NCBI GenBank assembly: GCA_016124275.1
Contig: WGOA01000004.1
Span: forward strand, 1-57,025
Reading direction: 5' to 3'
Length of the DNA stretch: 57,025 nucleotides
Origin: Bacteroidota bacterium
Lineage (GTDB): Bacteria; Bacteroidota; Bacteroidia; Chitinophagales; BACL12
A program made the translations under genes and the position numbers. The notes under the pieces were generated by a model that worked only from the letters and a program-made list of their open reading frames with translations, did not search any database and was not told where the DNA came from. The first letter of the stretch is position 1, and each line of letters opens with the position of its first letter. Of this stretch, positions 42,739 to 50,585 are shown piece after piece.

Positions 42739-43683
42739 TTACTCCGGGGCAGGTATCTGCAACGCTTCGGCTTCCGGCACTTGCTCGGCGGCGGGGATAT
42801 CGGGCGGAGAAGGCGCCCCCGGAAGCACAGGAATAACCTGGATGCCCAAGGCTGTCAAGCGGTCCAGCAGGTTCTCTTCGCCGGCCAAATGGGCAGCCCC
42901 GACCCCAATAAACGCTGAATAGCGACTCGTCAGCGACTCGACCCGCTCGGCCAACAAACGGTTTCGGCCCTGAATAACATCCGGACGGTACGCCGGGTGA
43001 TCCCAGGCGTGCAGCCAAACGGCCAGGCTGTCTAAATCGGCGTGGAGGTAGGCTTTGACTACGGCTTCGTCGTTAAGTTGCGGGCCGCGCTTTCGGTCAA
43101 CCATAGCGTCCAGCAGCGCCGCCTGCTCTTTCCAGGTCAGGCTTTCCAGCACGGCCATTTGTTCGGTCATGCTTTCCAGACCAAAAACCGGCATGTTGCG
43201 GGCGGCCGCCATATCGCGGAGGACCCAGTCCAGGTACACCCCTTCGCGGCGTTGGTACTGCGCCGCCATGACCGAGAGGTAGGCGGGCTGGTAGTCGTCC
43301 AAAACATCGCTTTCCAGGCCCCCGTTGCGCCAGAAAAAGCGGCAAACCCGGCGGTATTGACCGCGTTTTAACACATCGTAGAGTTGATGATCGCTGCGAA
43401 ACAGCGCATGGTCAACCAGCATTTCGCCCGGCCATTCCGAAACCTGTTCCAGGGCGAGCACTTGCGTGGCTTCCATACGACCAGCTAATTGATAATCAGG
43501 CAGTTGCAGCGGAAGACCATGGTCGTGAAGCGTGCCAAAGAGGTACGATGGCTGGCTGTTTTCCGGGTGGTAGAGCTCAAAGAGCAAGGTCTGCGCACGG
43601 AGCGGGGTCACCGCGATGCACAACCACAGGAGAACCGGAATATACCCGGCAAATACACATTCAACTTTTCGTTCGGGCAACAC
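42739..43683 (-). CDS. TraB/GumN-family putative metalloprotease
   Basis: 314 residues. A hydrophobic N-terminus ('GYIPVLLWLCIAVTPLRAQ') suggests export. The family fingerprint is present: 'SYLFGTLHDHG' (GT-x-H), 'ATQVLALEQVSE' (ExE-like), and 'FIGVGAAHLAGEENLLDRLT' followed by 'LGIQVIPV' (GAAHLxGxxGLxxxLxxxGxxVxPV). TraB/GumN proteins are predicted Tiki-like metalloproteases whose His/Glu positions match these motifs. The physiological substrate is unknown. The C-terminal 40 residues are Pro/Glu/Ala-rich and not conserved. A GGGCGAAGGG copy lies 94 bases upstream at 43777. Confidence 0.85.
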   Translation of the reverse strand: MLPERKVECVFAGYIPVLLWLCIAVTPLRAQTLLFELYHPENSQPSYLFGTLHDHGLPLQLPDYQLAGRMEATQVLALEQVSEWPGEMLVDHALFRSDHQLYDVLKRGQYRRVCRFFWRNGGLESDVLDDYQPAYLSVMAAQYQRREGVYLDWVLRDMAAARNMPVFGLESMTEQMAVLESLTWKEQAALLDAMVDRKRGPQLNDEAVVKAYLHADLDSLAVWLHAWDHPAYRPDVIQGRNRLLAERVESLTSRYSAFIGVGAAHLAGEENLLDRLTALGIQVIPVLPGAPSPPDIPAAEQVPEAEALQIPAPE

Positions 43684-43776
43684 ATGGCGCAGGTCCAGAT
43701 AAAGCGGACTCCGCGCCCGCGATCAAGGTAGCGCGGCAAGGTTACCGGAATGCTTACAGTTTGGCCTGCTCTGTGC

Positions 43777-43786
43777 GGGCGAAGGG
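43777..43786 (+). repeat. Dispersed GGGCGAAGGG motif, intergenic copy
   Basis: Reads TGTGCGGGCGAAGGGGC, in the 180-base gap between the TraB/GumN start and the macrodomain gene's stop, 18 bases from the hairpin at 43804. Confidence 0.65.
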
Positions 43787-43803
43787 GCACCGCGATCATG
43801 ACA

Positions 43804-43828
43804 CAACTTGCTGCTAATCAGCAAGTTG
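43804..43828. terminator. Perfect 10-bp hairpin downstream of the macrodomain gene
   Basis: CAACTTGCTG and CAGCAAGTTG are exact reverse complements around loop CTAAT. It lies 36 bases past the minus-strand macrodomain stop. There is no U-tract on either side, so it may be a factor-dependent terminator, an RNA-stabilising hairpin or a protein site. Confidence 0.5.
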
Positions 43829-43863
43829 CAGGTCAAAAATTGTGACGGTGCGAAGTGCTTCGC

Positions 43864-44394
43864 TCAGTGGCTGTACACGTCGTCGTGGATGCGCTCGTAG
43901 GTGAGCATAGCCTTGGGGCTAAAGCAGGCAAAGACAACTTCGCGTAGATCGTGTTCGTTTTGCTCCAAAAACTCGCGAACCGTACTAATGGCTATGCGGG
44001 TTGCGGCCTCCATTGGGTAACCAAAGGCACCCGTTGAAATAGCCGGGAAGGCCAAGCTGACAAAGCGCTCCTTTTGGGCAATGGCCATGGCGTTGCGGTA
44101 GCAGTTAGCCAACAAAATGGCTTCGCCCAGTTGCCCCCCTTCCCACACCGGGCCAACCGTGTGGATGACATGGCGCGCTTTCAGGTTAAATCCCGGCGAC
44201 AGTTTAGCTTCACCCGTTTTGCAACCGCCAAGCAGTTTGCAATAGGCCAGCAATTCATCGCCTGCCGCTTCGTGAATAGCTCCGTCTACGCCGCGGCCAC
44301 CGAGCAACGTTTGGTTGGCGGCGTTCACGATGGCATCCACGTCTAAGGTGGTAATGTCAACTTGTTTAATGCGAAGTTTGGTAGCGTTGGCCAA
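43864..44394 (-). CDS. Macrodomain protein, O-acetyl-ADP-ribose deacetylase type
   Basis: 176 residues, a single macro domain. 'VDITTLDVDAIVNAANQTLL' and 'GGRGVDGAIHEAAGDEL' hold the conserved Asn and Asp/Gly-rich ADP-ribose loop; 'CKTGEAKLSPGFNLKARHVI' then 'HTVGPVW'; and 'LAFPAISTGAFGYPMEAATR' is the second phosphate-binding loop. This is the MacroD/YmdB subtype that removes ADP-ribose or deacetylates O-acetyl-ADP-ribose. Divergent from the DUF3667 gene, whose -7 box is at 44472. Confidence 0.93.
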   Translation of the reverse strand: MANATKLRIKQVDITTLDVDAIVNAANQTLLGGRGVDGAIHEAAGDELLAYCKLLGGCKTGEAKLSPGFNLKARHVIHTVGPVWEGGQLGEAILLANCYRNAMAIAQKERFVSLAFPAISTGAFGYPMEAATRIAISTVREFLEQNEHDLREVVFACFSPKAMLTYERIHDDVYSH

Positions 44395-44471
44395 GGGGGT
44401 ACGAGTTGGAGAAACTGACCTCCGAAGCTAAGTACTTTTGGGCAAAGGCAAACGCGCGTGGTTTCAGGAAC

Positions 44472-44479
44472 TATTTTTG
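44472..44479 (+). promoter_or_regulatory. -7 box TATTTTTG, 4 nt before the DUF3667 start
   Basis: Exact TAnnTTTG match with TTGC between it and ATG 44484. Third exact instance of the 4-nt spacing, implying a leaderless mRNA. Confidence 0.5.
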
Positions 44480-44483
44480 TTGC

Positions 44484-45275
44484 ATGGACGACGCGCACTT
44501 TACCGATGAACCGGCGCCACCTTTTGTTGCTGACCAACAGCAACCAGAACGCATCACAACGCGGCAGCTCTTTAGACACTTGCTGGGTTTTTTTGCCCTG
44601 GAGCACGGTCTGTTGCGCACCATTAAGGAGCTGGCGTTAAGGCCTGGTACCACCATTCGCAGTTACCTGTTTACAGACCAACGCGCCCACCTGAGCAATC
44701 CGGTTGGCCTGGCTTTGCTCACTGCCGGCCTCACGGTCTTTCTCATGGTGAAAACCGGCAGTGTGGATAAGATCGTCAACAATGGTTTCGAAACAGGTGT
44801 TGAGCTTAGCCCTGCTGCTCCGGAAAATGAAACGGCTACAACGGCTGCAGAAGAAGATGATTCCCTTTCTGCCGCTTTAGGGCCTGAAAAATTAGAAGGC
44901 CTGATCGCTGATTATTACAACATCGTTTTGCTTGCTGCCATCCCTGTGCTCAGCCTGTTCAGCTTTATCTTCTTTAGAAAAGATAGATTTTATTATGCTG
45001 AGCACCTTGTCGTCAACACGTACATTACCGGATTTCAGAATGTTCTTTACATGCCTATTGCACCGTTTCTAGGCAAGCTGCCTGAACTCAGCTTAGTTTA
45101 CCTGGCTGCGAGCATGTCGTACCAGATTTGGGTCTATATGGCTGTTTTCAGCGGTACGCGCTGGCAGCGATTTTGGCGGGCTTCTCTCACGTTTAGCATG
45201 GGTATGGTTGCCTATACTATTCTCCTTGCGATGATAATTACGGCTATAGTGGCCATTTTGGCTGCCAGTGCTTGA
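44484..45275 (+). CDS. DUF3667-like membrane protein
   Basis: 263 residues from ATG 44484, fixed by the -7 box; the longer frame from 44406 overlaps the divergent macrodomain promoter region. The N-terminal cytoplasmic part ends in 'EHGLLRTIKELALRPGTTIR' and 'SNPVGLALLTAGLTVFLMV' (first membrane segment), which is the core DUF3667 pattern. Then an acidic loop ('ENETATTAAEEDDSLS') and four further hydrophobic segments ('YNIVLLAAIPVLSLFSFIFF', 'HLVVNTYITGFQNVLYMPIA', and the final two). No catalytic residues are apparent; function unknown. nadB follows 82 bases later. Confidence 0.83.
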   Translation: MDDAHFTDEPAPPFVADQQQPERITTRQLFRHLLGFFALEHGLLRTIKELALRPGTTIRSYLFTDQRAHLSNPVGLALLTAGLTVFLMVKTGSVDKIVNNGFETGVELSPAAPENETATTAAEEDDSLSAALGPEKLEGLIADYYNIVLLAAIPVLSLFSFIFFRKDRFYYAEHLVVNTYITGFQNVLYMPIAPFLGKLPELSLVYLAASMSYQIWVYMAVFSGTRWQRFWRASLTFSMGMVAYTILLAMIITAIVAILAASA

Positions 45276-45357
45276 GGCGGTGCGGTCGCGCGCCAGGCTG
45301 TGCAACGCTTTAGTTTTCAGCATCTTTGCAAGTCTTACCACTCCAAGGCCTTACTCC

Positions 45358-46950
45358 ATGCCTCATGTTCTTGTTGTTGGGTCCGGCATTGCCGGGCTGA
45401 CTTGTGCCCTCAAACTGGCCCAAGCTAAACCTCAATGGTCCATCACGGTGGTGACCAAAGCCAGCGCTGATGAATCCAACACCAAATACGCCCAAGGTGG
45501 TGTAGCAGCCGTTTGGGATTACCAGAAGGATTCGTACGACAAACACATCGCCGATACGCTGGACGCCGGCGATGGGTTATGCAATCCTGAGGTGGTGGAG
45601 TTGGTCATTAAGGAAGGCCCCGAACGCGTGCGGGAGATCATAGCCTGGGGAGCGGATTTTGACCGGGAAGACAGCGGCACTTACCACCTGGGCCGCGAGG
45701 GCGGACACAGCGAAGACCGGGTGCTGCACCACAAAGACCTCACGGGCTGGGAGCTGGAGAAAACGCTGTTGGAGGTCATCCACAACCAGCCTAATATCAC
45801 GGTACTGACCCATCATTTTGTGTTGGACCTCATTACCCAACACCACCAGGGCCGCATCGTGACGCGGCACACTTCGCCCATTACCTGTTTTGGGGCTTAC
45901 CTGCTGGATTTGACCAGCGGCCAGATTGAAACCGTGCTAGCCAACGTCACCGTTTTGGCCTCCGGTGGGGCCGGTCAAGTGTACAAAAGCACCACCAACC
46001 CCACCATTGCCACTGGCGACGGCATAGCCATGGTGTACCGCGCCAAAGGGCAGATCGCCAACATGGAGTTTGTGCAGTTTCACCCCACCAGCCTGTACGA
46101 CCCGGAAGCGAGCCCTTCGTTTTTGATTTCTGAAGCGGTGCGGGGGGCTGGGGCGGAATTGAAAACCCAATCAGGCGAAGCGTTCATGCTCCGCTACGAC
46201 TCCCGCGGATCCCTTGCGCCGCGCGATATCGTGGCAAGGGCCATTGACAGCGAGATGAAGCGCCGCGGCGAAGAGTTCGTGTACCTCGATGCCCGGCACA
46301 TCCCTGCCACGGAGCTGACCAACCACTTTCCCTCCATCTACCAGACCTGCGCCACCCAAGGCTGGGACATGACCCGGGACATGATTCCGGTCGTGCCGGC
46401 GGCGCACTACCTCTGCGGGGGTGTTGAAGTGGATGTCATGGGCCGCACCACCATCGACAGGCTATACGCCTGCGGCGAATGCACCTGCACCGGGCTGCAC
46501 GGGGCCAATCGATTGGCGTCAAACTCGCTATTGGAAGCTATGGTGTATGCGCACCGCATCTACGAAGACATCCTGGCGCTTGATGCGCTCCCGGAGCTGG
46601 CCAATGGCATCCCGGACTGGAACGCGGCCGGCACCACCGAGCCCAAAGAGATGGTGCTCATCACCCAAAGCCTCAAAGAGCTGAAAGAGATCATGACCAG
46701 CTACGTGGGCATTGTGCGCTCCAACGAGCGCCTGGAACGCGCTTTGAGCCGCTTGCGGCTGCTCAGCGCTGAAACCGAAAAACTTTACCACAGCACCACC
46801 ATTTCTCCCCAACTTTGCGAACTGCGCAACCTCATTACCATTGGGTACCTCGTGACCAAAAGCGCCTCCTTGCGCCACGAATCCCGGGGGTTGCATTGCA
46901 CCACCGATTACCCCGTACATGCTACCTGGGCCGATGATACCATTTTATAA
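45358..46950 (+). CDS. nadB: L-aspartate oxidase
   Basis: 530 residues from ATG 45358. FAD-binding 'HVLVVGSGIAGLTCALKLA' (residues 3-21), 'NTKYAQGGVAAVWD', 'HLGREGGHSEDRVLHHKDLT', 'MEFVQFHPTSLYD', the catalytic Arg-containing 'YDSRGSLAPRDIVARAIDSE', 'DMIPVVPAAHYLCGGVEVD', 'YACGECTCTGLHGANRLASN', and a C-terminal helical domain. The covalent-flavin His of succinate dehydrogenase is absent, consistent with NadB. Reaction: L-aspartate + acceptor to iminoaspartate, the first step of de novo NAD synthesis. No nadA or nadC is adjacent. CATCTTTG (45320-45327) is a weak -7 candidate. Confidence 0.95.
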   Translation: MPHVLVVGSGIAGLTCALKLAQAKPQWSITVVTKASADESNTKYAQGGVAAVWDYQKDSYDKHIADTLDAGDGLCNPEVVELVIKEGPERVREIIAWGADFDREDSGTYHLGREGGHSEDRVLHHKDLTGWELEKTLLEVIHNQPNITVLTHHFVLDLITQHHQGRIVTRHTSPITCFGAYLLDLTSGQIETVLANVTVLASGGAGQVYKSTTNPTIATGDGIAMVYRAKGQIANMEFVQFHPTSLYDPEASPSFLISEAVRGAGAELKTQSGEAFMLRYDSRGSLAPRDIVARAIDSEMKRRGEEFVYLDARHIPATELTNHFPSIYQTCATQGWDMTRDMIPVVPAAHYLCGGVEVDVMGRTTIDRLYACGECTCTGLHGANRLASNSLLEAMVYAHRIYEDILALDALPELANGIPDWNAAGTTEPKEMVLITQSLKELKEIMTSYVGIVRSNERLERALSRLRLLSAETEKLYHSTTISPQLCELRNLITIGYLVTKSASLRHESRGLHCTTDYPVHATWADDTIL

Positions 46951-46974
46951 GCCGGCAAAGGGGCAGCCAAACGG

Positions 46975-48738
46975 ATGAAAACAGGACTTGCGTATAAAGC
47001 CAGGCGATACATGCTCCTGCGGCGTTTGCCGCTGCTGGTAAGCTTCATCGGGCTGCTGACCGTCATTTACGAATACGGGTTCGGGGCTGCAATCAGCATG
47101 CCTGGTGGATCGGGGGCGTTGTATGTTGTGGTTCTGGTGCTGGGCATGTTCTCCCTTGCCGCACAATACGCTATTAGCTCATGGAGACCGCGCCGCCACG
47201 CCTGGTGGATAGATGCCCTCTACTTTATCGGGCTTTTGCTTTTGGTGTTGCATTTAACCAGCGGTGCCTTGCTCACCTGGGTCTTGCCCGACTACCTGGT
47301 GTACCTGGGCATCTTTTGGGTCTTTGCCCGCGAGTTTTCGGACTGGCGACTCCCGACTAAAACCACCTACCTGAACCCGGCGCGTCTGTTCGTTGGCAGC
47401 TTTTTGGGCTTGGTTATCCTGGGCTCACTGTTGCTAATGCTGCCCAGAGCTACCCGTGAACCCATATCGTACATGGATGCTGTGTTTACCTCCACCAGCG
47501 CCGTCTGCGTTACAGGCCTCATTGTGGTGGATACCGCTACGCAGTTTTCCAAATTTGGCCAGGTCATCATCATGTTGCTCATCCAGGTGGGTGGGCTGGG
47601 CATCATGACCTTCACCAGTTACTTCAGTTATTTTTTCCGCGGCGAGAGCTCCTTTCAGCAGCAATTGGCCCTTCGGGACATGACCAGCTCGGACAAGGTA
47701 GCCGAAGTGTTTCAATCGCTTCGCAAGATCATCGTGTTGGCCCTCACTGTCGAAAGCATAGGCGTAGCTATGGTTTACTTCAGCGTGGATCACTCGCTTT
47801 TCCGCAGTCCTTCAGAAGCGCTGTTCTTCTCTGTTTTTCATGCCGTTTCCGGGTTCTGCAATGCGGGCTTTTCCACCTTCAGCAACGGGCTTTATGAAAG
47901 TGGCATCCGCTACAATTATCCCCTGCATCTGATCCTTGCCGGGCTTTTTATTATCGGGGGAATTGGGTTCCCGATTGCTTTCAACTTCATCCGGTACCTG
48001 CGCCACCTGATCGTTGACCGGATCATTCCGTTCGGTACCCGAGGCCGAAGTGTTCATATACCTTGGCTCATCAACCTCAATACCCGAATTGTCCTGATCA
48101 CCACCGGGGTGTTGCTGCTGGGCGGAATGTTGGTCATTGGTATGCTGGAGTGGAACAATACCCTGGCTGGGCATCCCTTTCACGGCAAACTGAGCCTGGC
48201 TTTCTTTAATGCGGCAACACCCCGAACGGCTGGTTTCAATGCCGTGGACATGACGGCCTTGCACTTTCCAACGGTCATGCTGATTTTGTTTCTGATGTGG
48301 GTCGGGGCTTCTCCGGCGTCTACGGGGGGGGGCATTAAAACCAGTACACTGGCCTTAGCTACGTTAAACTATTTCAGCATTGCGCGAGGCAAGGTCAAAA
48401 CAGAACTCTACGGCCGCGAGATTTCGGACAACTCCGTTCGGCGTGCCTTTGCCCTTATTTCGCTCTCCTTAGTTACCATAGGTTTTTCTATCTTTTTTCT
48501 TTCCATGACCGAAAAAGACCAGGGGTTACTTGCCTTGGCCTTTGAGAGCATCTCAGCCTACAGCACCGTTGGTCTCAGCCTCAATGTTACGCCCACGTTG
48601 AGCCAGCCCGGTAAAATGATCATTATCCTGACCATGTTTGTTGGCCGGGTGAGTCTGCTGAGTATCCTGATTTCGCTGCTCCCCCAGCACAGATCCCGCA
48701 ATTTGCATTATCCCAGAGAAGAGATTCTCATCAACTGA
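46975..48738 (+). CDS. TrkH/KtrB-type potassium transporter
   Basis: 587 residues; an extra N-terminal membrane region (about residues 1-130, four hydrophobic segments) precedes the four M1-P-M2 repeats. Selectivity-filter turns are visible: 'TSTSAVCVTGLIVVD', 'HAVSGFCNAGFSTFS', 'NAATPRTAGFNAVDM' and 'SISAYSTVGLSLNV'; the first has VCVTGL where TGVTGL is usual. 'GASPASTGGGIKTST' is a conserved loop after repeat 3. It forms a two-gene operon with the RCK protein 6 bases downstream. Role: K+ (or Na+/K+) uptake across the inner membrane, gated by the cytoplasmic RCK ring. Confidence 0.94.
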   Translation: MKTGLAYKARRYMLLRRLPLLVSFIGLLTVIYEYGFGAAISMPGGSGALYVVVLVLGMFSLAAQYAISSWRPRRHAWWIDALYFIGLLLLVLHLTSGALLTWVLPDYLVYLGIFWVFAREFSDWRLPTKTTYLNPARLFVGSFLGLVILGSLLLMLPRATREPISYMDAVFTSTSAVCVTGLIVVDTATQFSKFGQVIIMLLIQVGGLGIMTFTSYFSYFFRGESSFQQQLALRDMTSSDKVAEVFQSLRKIIVLALTVESIGVAMVYFSVDHSLFRSPSEALFFSVFHAVSGFCNAGFSTFSNGLYESGIRYNYPLHLILAGLFIIGGIGFPIAFNFIRYLRHLIVDRIIPFGTRGRSVHIPWLINLNTRIVLITTGVLLLGGMLVIGMLEWNNTLAGHPFHGKLSLAFFNAATPRTAGFNAVDMTALHFPTVMLILFLMWVGASPASTGGGIKTSTLALATLNYFSIARGKVKTELYGREISDNSVRRAFALISLSLVTIGFSIFFLSMTEKDQGLLALAFESISAYSTVGLSLNVTPTLSQPGKMIIILTMFVGRVSLLSILISLLPQHRSRNLHYPREEILIN

Positions 48739-48744
48739 GCTTTC

Positions 48745-49425
48745 ATGAAATTCATCATCATCGGATTGGGAAACTTCGGTTCCTCGTTAGCTATTCAGCT
48801 GACACAAATGGGGCATGAGGTTATTGGCGTGGACAACAAAATGGAAAAGGTAGAGAACTTCAAGGACGCTATCTCGCACACCATTTGCATGAACACCACA
48901 GAAATGTCGGCGGTGCAAAGCCTACCTTTCCGCAACACCGATATCGTGATCGTAGCCATTGGCGAAGACGAAGGAGCCAACATTCTCACTACCGCCATGA
49001 TGAAGCAACTCAAGGTGAAGCGCCTCATCAGCCGGGCAGTTTCTTCGCTGCATCAAACCGTTTTAGAGGCCATGCAGGTGGATGAAATCGTTCACCCCGA
49101 AGAGGAAACGGCCAACCGATGGGCCTGGAAGCTCAACACCGAAGGCGTGCTGGATTCCATCCCCCTTTCGCCCGAATACCACATTGTGGAAGCCTATGTG
49201 CCCGAGCGTTACATCGGCAAAACGCTGGGCGAAACGGGTTTCGTGAACCAATACAACGTGGTTGTCCTGACCACCATGACCACCACCCGCGAGCAAAACG
49301 AGATCGGCAGCCTGATCATGAAAAACAAGGTGCAAGGCGTGGCCAGCGCAAAAACCGTTTTGAGCGAAGGGGATGTGCTGGTGCTCTACGGCCACATCCG
49401 CGACATCGAGCGGTTGTTGAAGTGA
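48745..49425 (+). CDS. KtrA/TrkA-type RCK regulatory subunit
   Basis: 226 residues, one RCK-N plus one RCK-C, the KtrA size. Rossmann 'MKFIIIGLGNFGSSLAIQLT' (GxGxxG) with 'EVIGVDNKMEKVE' (Asp at beta-2), 'DIVIVAIGEDEGANILTTAM', 'ISRAVSSLHQTVLEAMQVDE' and 'HPEEETANRWAW' complete RCK-N; 'ERYIGKTLGETGFVNQYNVV' and 'VLSEGDVLVLYGHIRDIERL' are RCK-C. Binds NAD(H)/ATP and gates the partner TrkH/KtrB pore. Convergent with a minus-strand conserved hypothetical gene 9 bases away. Confidence 0.94.
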   Translation: MKFIIIGLGNFGSSLAIQLTQMGHEVIGVDNKMEKVENFKDAISHTICMNTTEMSAVQSLPFRNTDIVIVAIGEDEGANILTTAMMKQLKVKRLISRAVSSLHQTVLEAMQVDEIVHPEEETANRWAWKLNTEGVLDSIPLSPEYHIVEAYVPERYIGKTLGETGFVNQYNVVVLTTMTTTREQNEIGSLIMKNKVQGVASAKTVLSEGDVLVLYGHIRDIERLLK

Positions 49426-49434
49426 GGGAGGCCC

Positions 49435-49842
49435 CTACTTAGCCCGCATCTTATTGTTCTTTGCCTCATGGGTCACTTCGGCCAACCCCAAGGCCTCCAT
49501 CAGCGGCGGAATGTACATGCCGAAGCGTCCCCGAAAGCCCTTCTTCAGGCCGTACCAACCACCCACCGGGTTGCTCTCCGAACGGCCCCAGGCTTCTACG
49601 GTACCCTCTTTGGCCGGCTTCTGTTCGTCAGCACTGCCCAACTCCATCCAATCGCCGTGCTTTTTGAGCATTGCACGGAGGTCGTCCAGGCAGCGAATGT
49701 CGTAGTGAAGCACAGTCTTGCCCACGGTGCAGACCAAAATCTCTTTGCCGTCTTTGACGTCGGTGTGCATCGTGTAGTCGGAGCTCAGCGGGGGTGTTTT
49801 GAGCGCCAGAGGCTTCTCTTTGGTTCCGATGGAATAGGGCAT
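49435..49842 (-). CDS. Conserved hypothetical protein (DUF6855-like)
   Basis: 135 residues, no signal peptide or membrane segment. 'LKTPPLSSDYTMHTDVKDGK', 'LVCTVGKTVLHYDIRCLDDL', 'LKKHGDWMELGSADEQKPAK', and 'GTVEAWGRSESNPVGGWYGL' followed by KKGFRGRFGMYIPP. I associate this pattern with a small cytoplasmic family (DUF6855) present in Bacteroidota and Actinobacteria, with no known function; the name is from memory and should be taken as tentative. The gene is divergent from the HipBST operon, so the 166-base spacer with the operator boxes may regulate both sides. Confidence 0.72.
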   Translation of the reverse strand: MPYSIGTKEKPLALKTPPLSSDYTMHTDVKDGKEILVCTVGKTVLHYDIRCLDDLRAMLKKHGDWMELGSADEQKPAKEGTVEAWGRSESNPVGGWYGLKKGFRGRFGMYIPPLMEALGLAEVTHEAKNNKMRAK

Positions 49843-49875
49843 AGGGCTGGGGCTTTGTCGTAAAATTATACAGAA

Positions 49876-49893
49876 AGTGCAGTTTAGTGCTCC
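49876..49893 (+). promoter_or_regulatory. Operator-like box 1 upstream of hipB
   Basis: AGTGCAGTTTAGTGCTCC matches box 3 (49998-50015) at 14 of 18 positions. Furthest from the operon, 34 bases from the start of the divergent gene at 49842, so it could affect that gene too. Confidence 0.5.
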
Positions 49894-49936
49894 TTTGGGC
49901 GGATTTTAACGTTTTGCTTCCTCGGATTCCGTGAAA

Positions 49937-49954
49937 AGTGCATTCTACTACACT
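49937..49954 (-). promoter_or_regulatory. Operator-like box 2 upstream of hipB (inverted)
   Basis: Minus strand reads AGTGTAGTAGAATGCACT, 14 of 18 matches to box 3. It is also framed by a perfect inverted repeat, AAAAGTG (49934-49940) and CACTTTT (49951-49957). Confidence 0.5.
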
Positions 49955-49981
49955 TTTTACATCCAAATCCATAATCTAACG

Positions 49982-49989
49982 TACATTTG
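49982..49989 (+). promoter_or_regulatory. -7 box TACATTTG of the hipBST operon
   Basis: Exact TAnnTTTG match, 19 bases before GTG 50009. The transcription start would fall just before or inside operator-like box 3, which suits repression by HipB. Confidence 0.5.
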
Positions 49990-49997
49990 CTACTAAA

Positions 49998-50015
49998 AGA
50001 GCAGTATAGTGCACT
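49998..50015 (+). promoter_or_regulatory. Operator-like box 3 overlapping the hipB start codon
   Basis: AGAGCAGTATAGTGCACT; its right half lies in the perfect palindrome TAGTGCACTA (50007-50016). The GTG start codon (50009-50011) is inside the palindrome. Confidence 0.5.
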
Positions 50016-50251
50016 ATCCTTCCCTCCTTTCCTCCGTCAAAGCCAGGCGAGAAATGCTGCAAGTTAACCAAGAGACTTTGGCACAGGCAGCCGGTGTAAG
50101 CCTTAGAACGCTTAAGCAATTTGAACGTGGGAAGGGCAATCCCACCCTGAGCACCCTGGTTAAACTCGCCGATGCCCTGGGCCTTGAACTCTGCTTTCAG
50201 GTAAAACGCCTGGCCCCAAGCCCAAAACCAGACGCTCTAAACCGGACCTAG
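50009..50251 (+). CDS. hipB: HipB-type XRE antitoxin/autorepressor
   Basis: 80 residues from GTG 50009. Helix-turn-helix: 'SSVKARREMLQVNQETLAQA', 'AGVSLRTLKQFERGKGNPTL' and 'LVKLADALGLELCFQVKRL', a standard HipB-like fold. The GTG is preferred over the ATG at 50054 because residues before that Met complete helix 1 of the domain. The stop is followed by one base and then the HipS start. Role: DNA-binding partner that represses the operon; in three-gene HipBST systems the DNA-binding protein is not the main antitoxin. Confidence 0.88.
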   Translation: MHYPSLLSSVKARREMLQVNQETLAQAAGVSLRTLKQFERGKGNPTLSTLVKLADALGLELCFQVKRLAPSPKPDALNRT

Positions 50252-50252
50252 G

Positions 50253-50585
50253 ATGAGACGGGCAATCATCCGATACAAAGGTCAAGATGCAGCCATCCTT
50301 AGTCAGGATGATGCCGGACGCTTTCACTTCCGCTATACCGATGCATGGTATACGGCTGCCCATTCCCCCGCCATCAGCCTCACCTTGCCCATGAGCCAGC
50401 AGGAATATCATAGCAACTACCTTTTTCCCTGTTTCTACAACATGCTGGCGGAAGGCAGTAACAAAGAACTGGTTTGTTTCGAAATGCGCATAGACCCCGA
50501 AGATCATTTCAGTCTGCTCATGCATACTGCCCGGCACGATAGCATAGGAGCCATCACTGTACAACCAATGGACGTCGATGCTTGA
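50253..50585 (+). CDS. hipS: HipS-type antitoxin (HipA N-terminal subdomain as a separate protein)
   Basis: 110 residues matching only the N-terminal subdomain (HipA_N/couple_hipA) of HipA kinases: 'GRFHFRYTDAWY', 'SPAISLTLPMSQQEYHSNYL', 'FPCFYNMLAEGSNKELVCFE', 'HDSIGAITVQPM'. In two-gene HipBA systems this segment is fused to the kinase; here it is free-standing between hipB and the kinase, the exact order of HipBST modules, where HipS neutralises the kinase HipT. One base separates it from hipB and its last 8 bases overlap hipT, so expression is tightly coupled. Confidence 0.85.
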   Translation: MRRAIIRYKGQDAAILSQDDAGRFHFRYTDAWYTAAHSPAISLTLPMSQQEYHSNYLFPCFYNMLAEGSNKELVCFEMRIDPEDHFSLLMHTARHDSIGAITVQPMDVDA

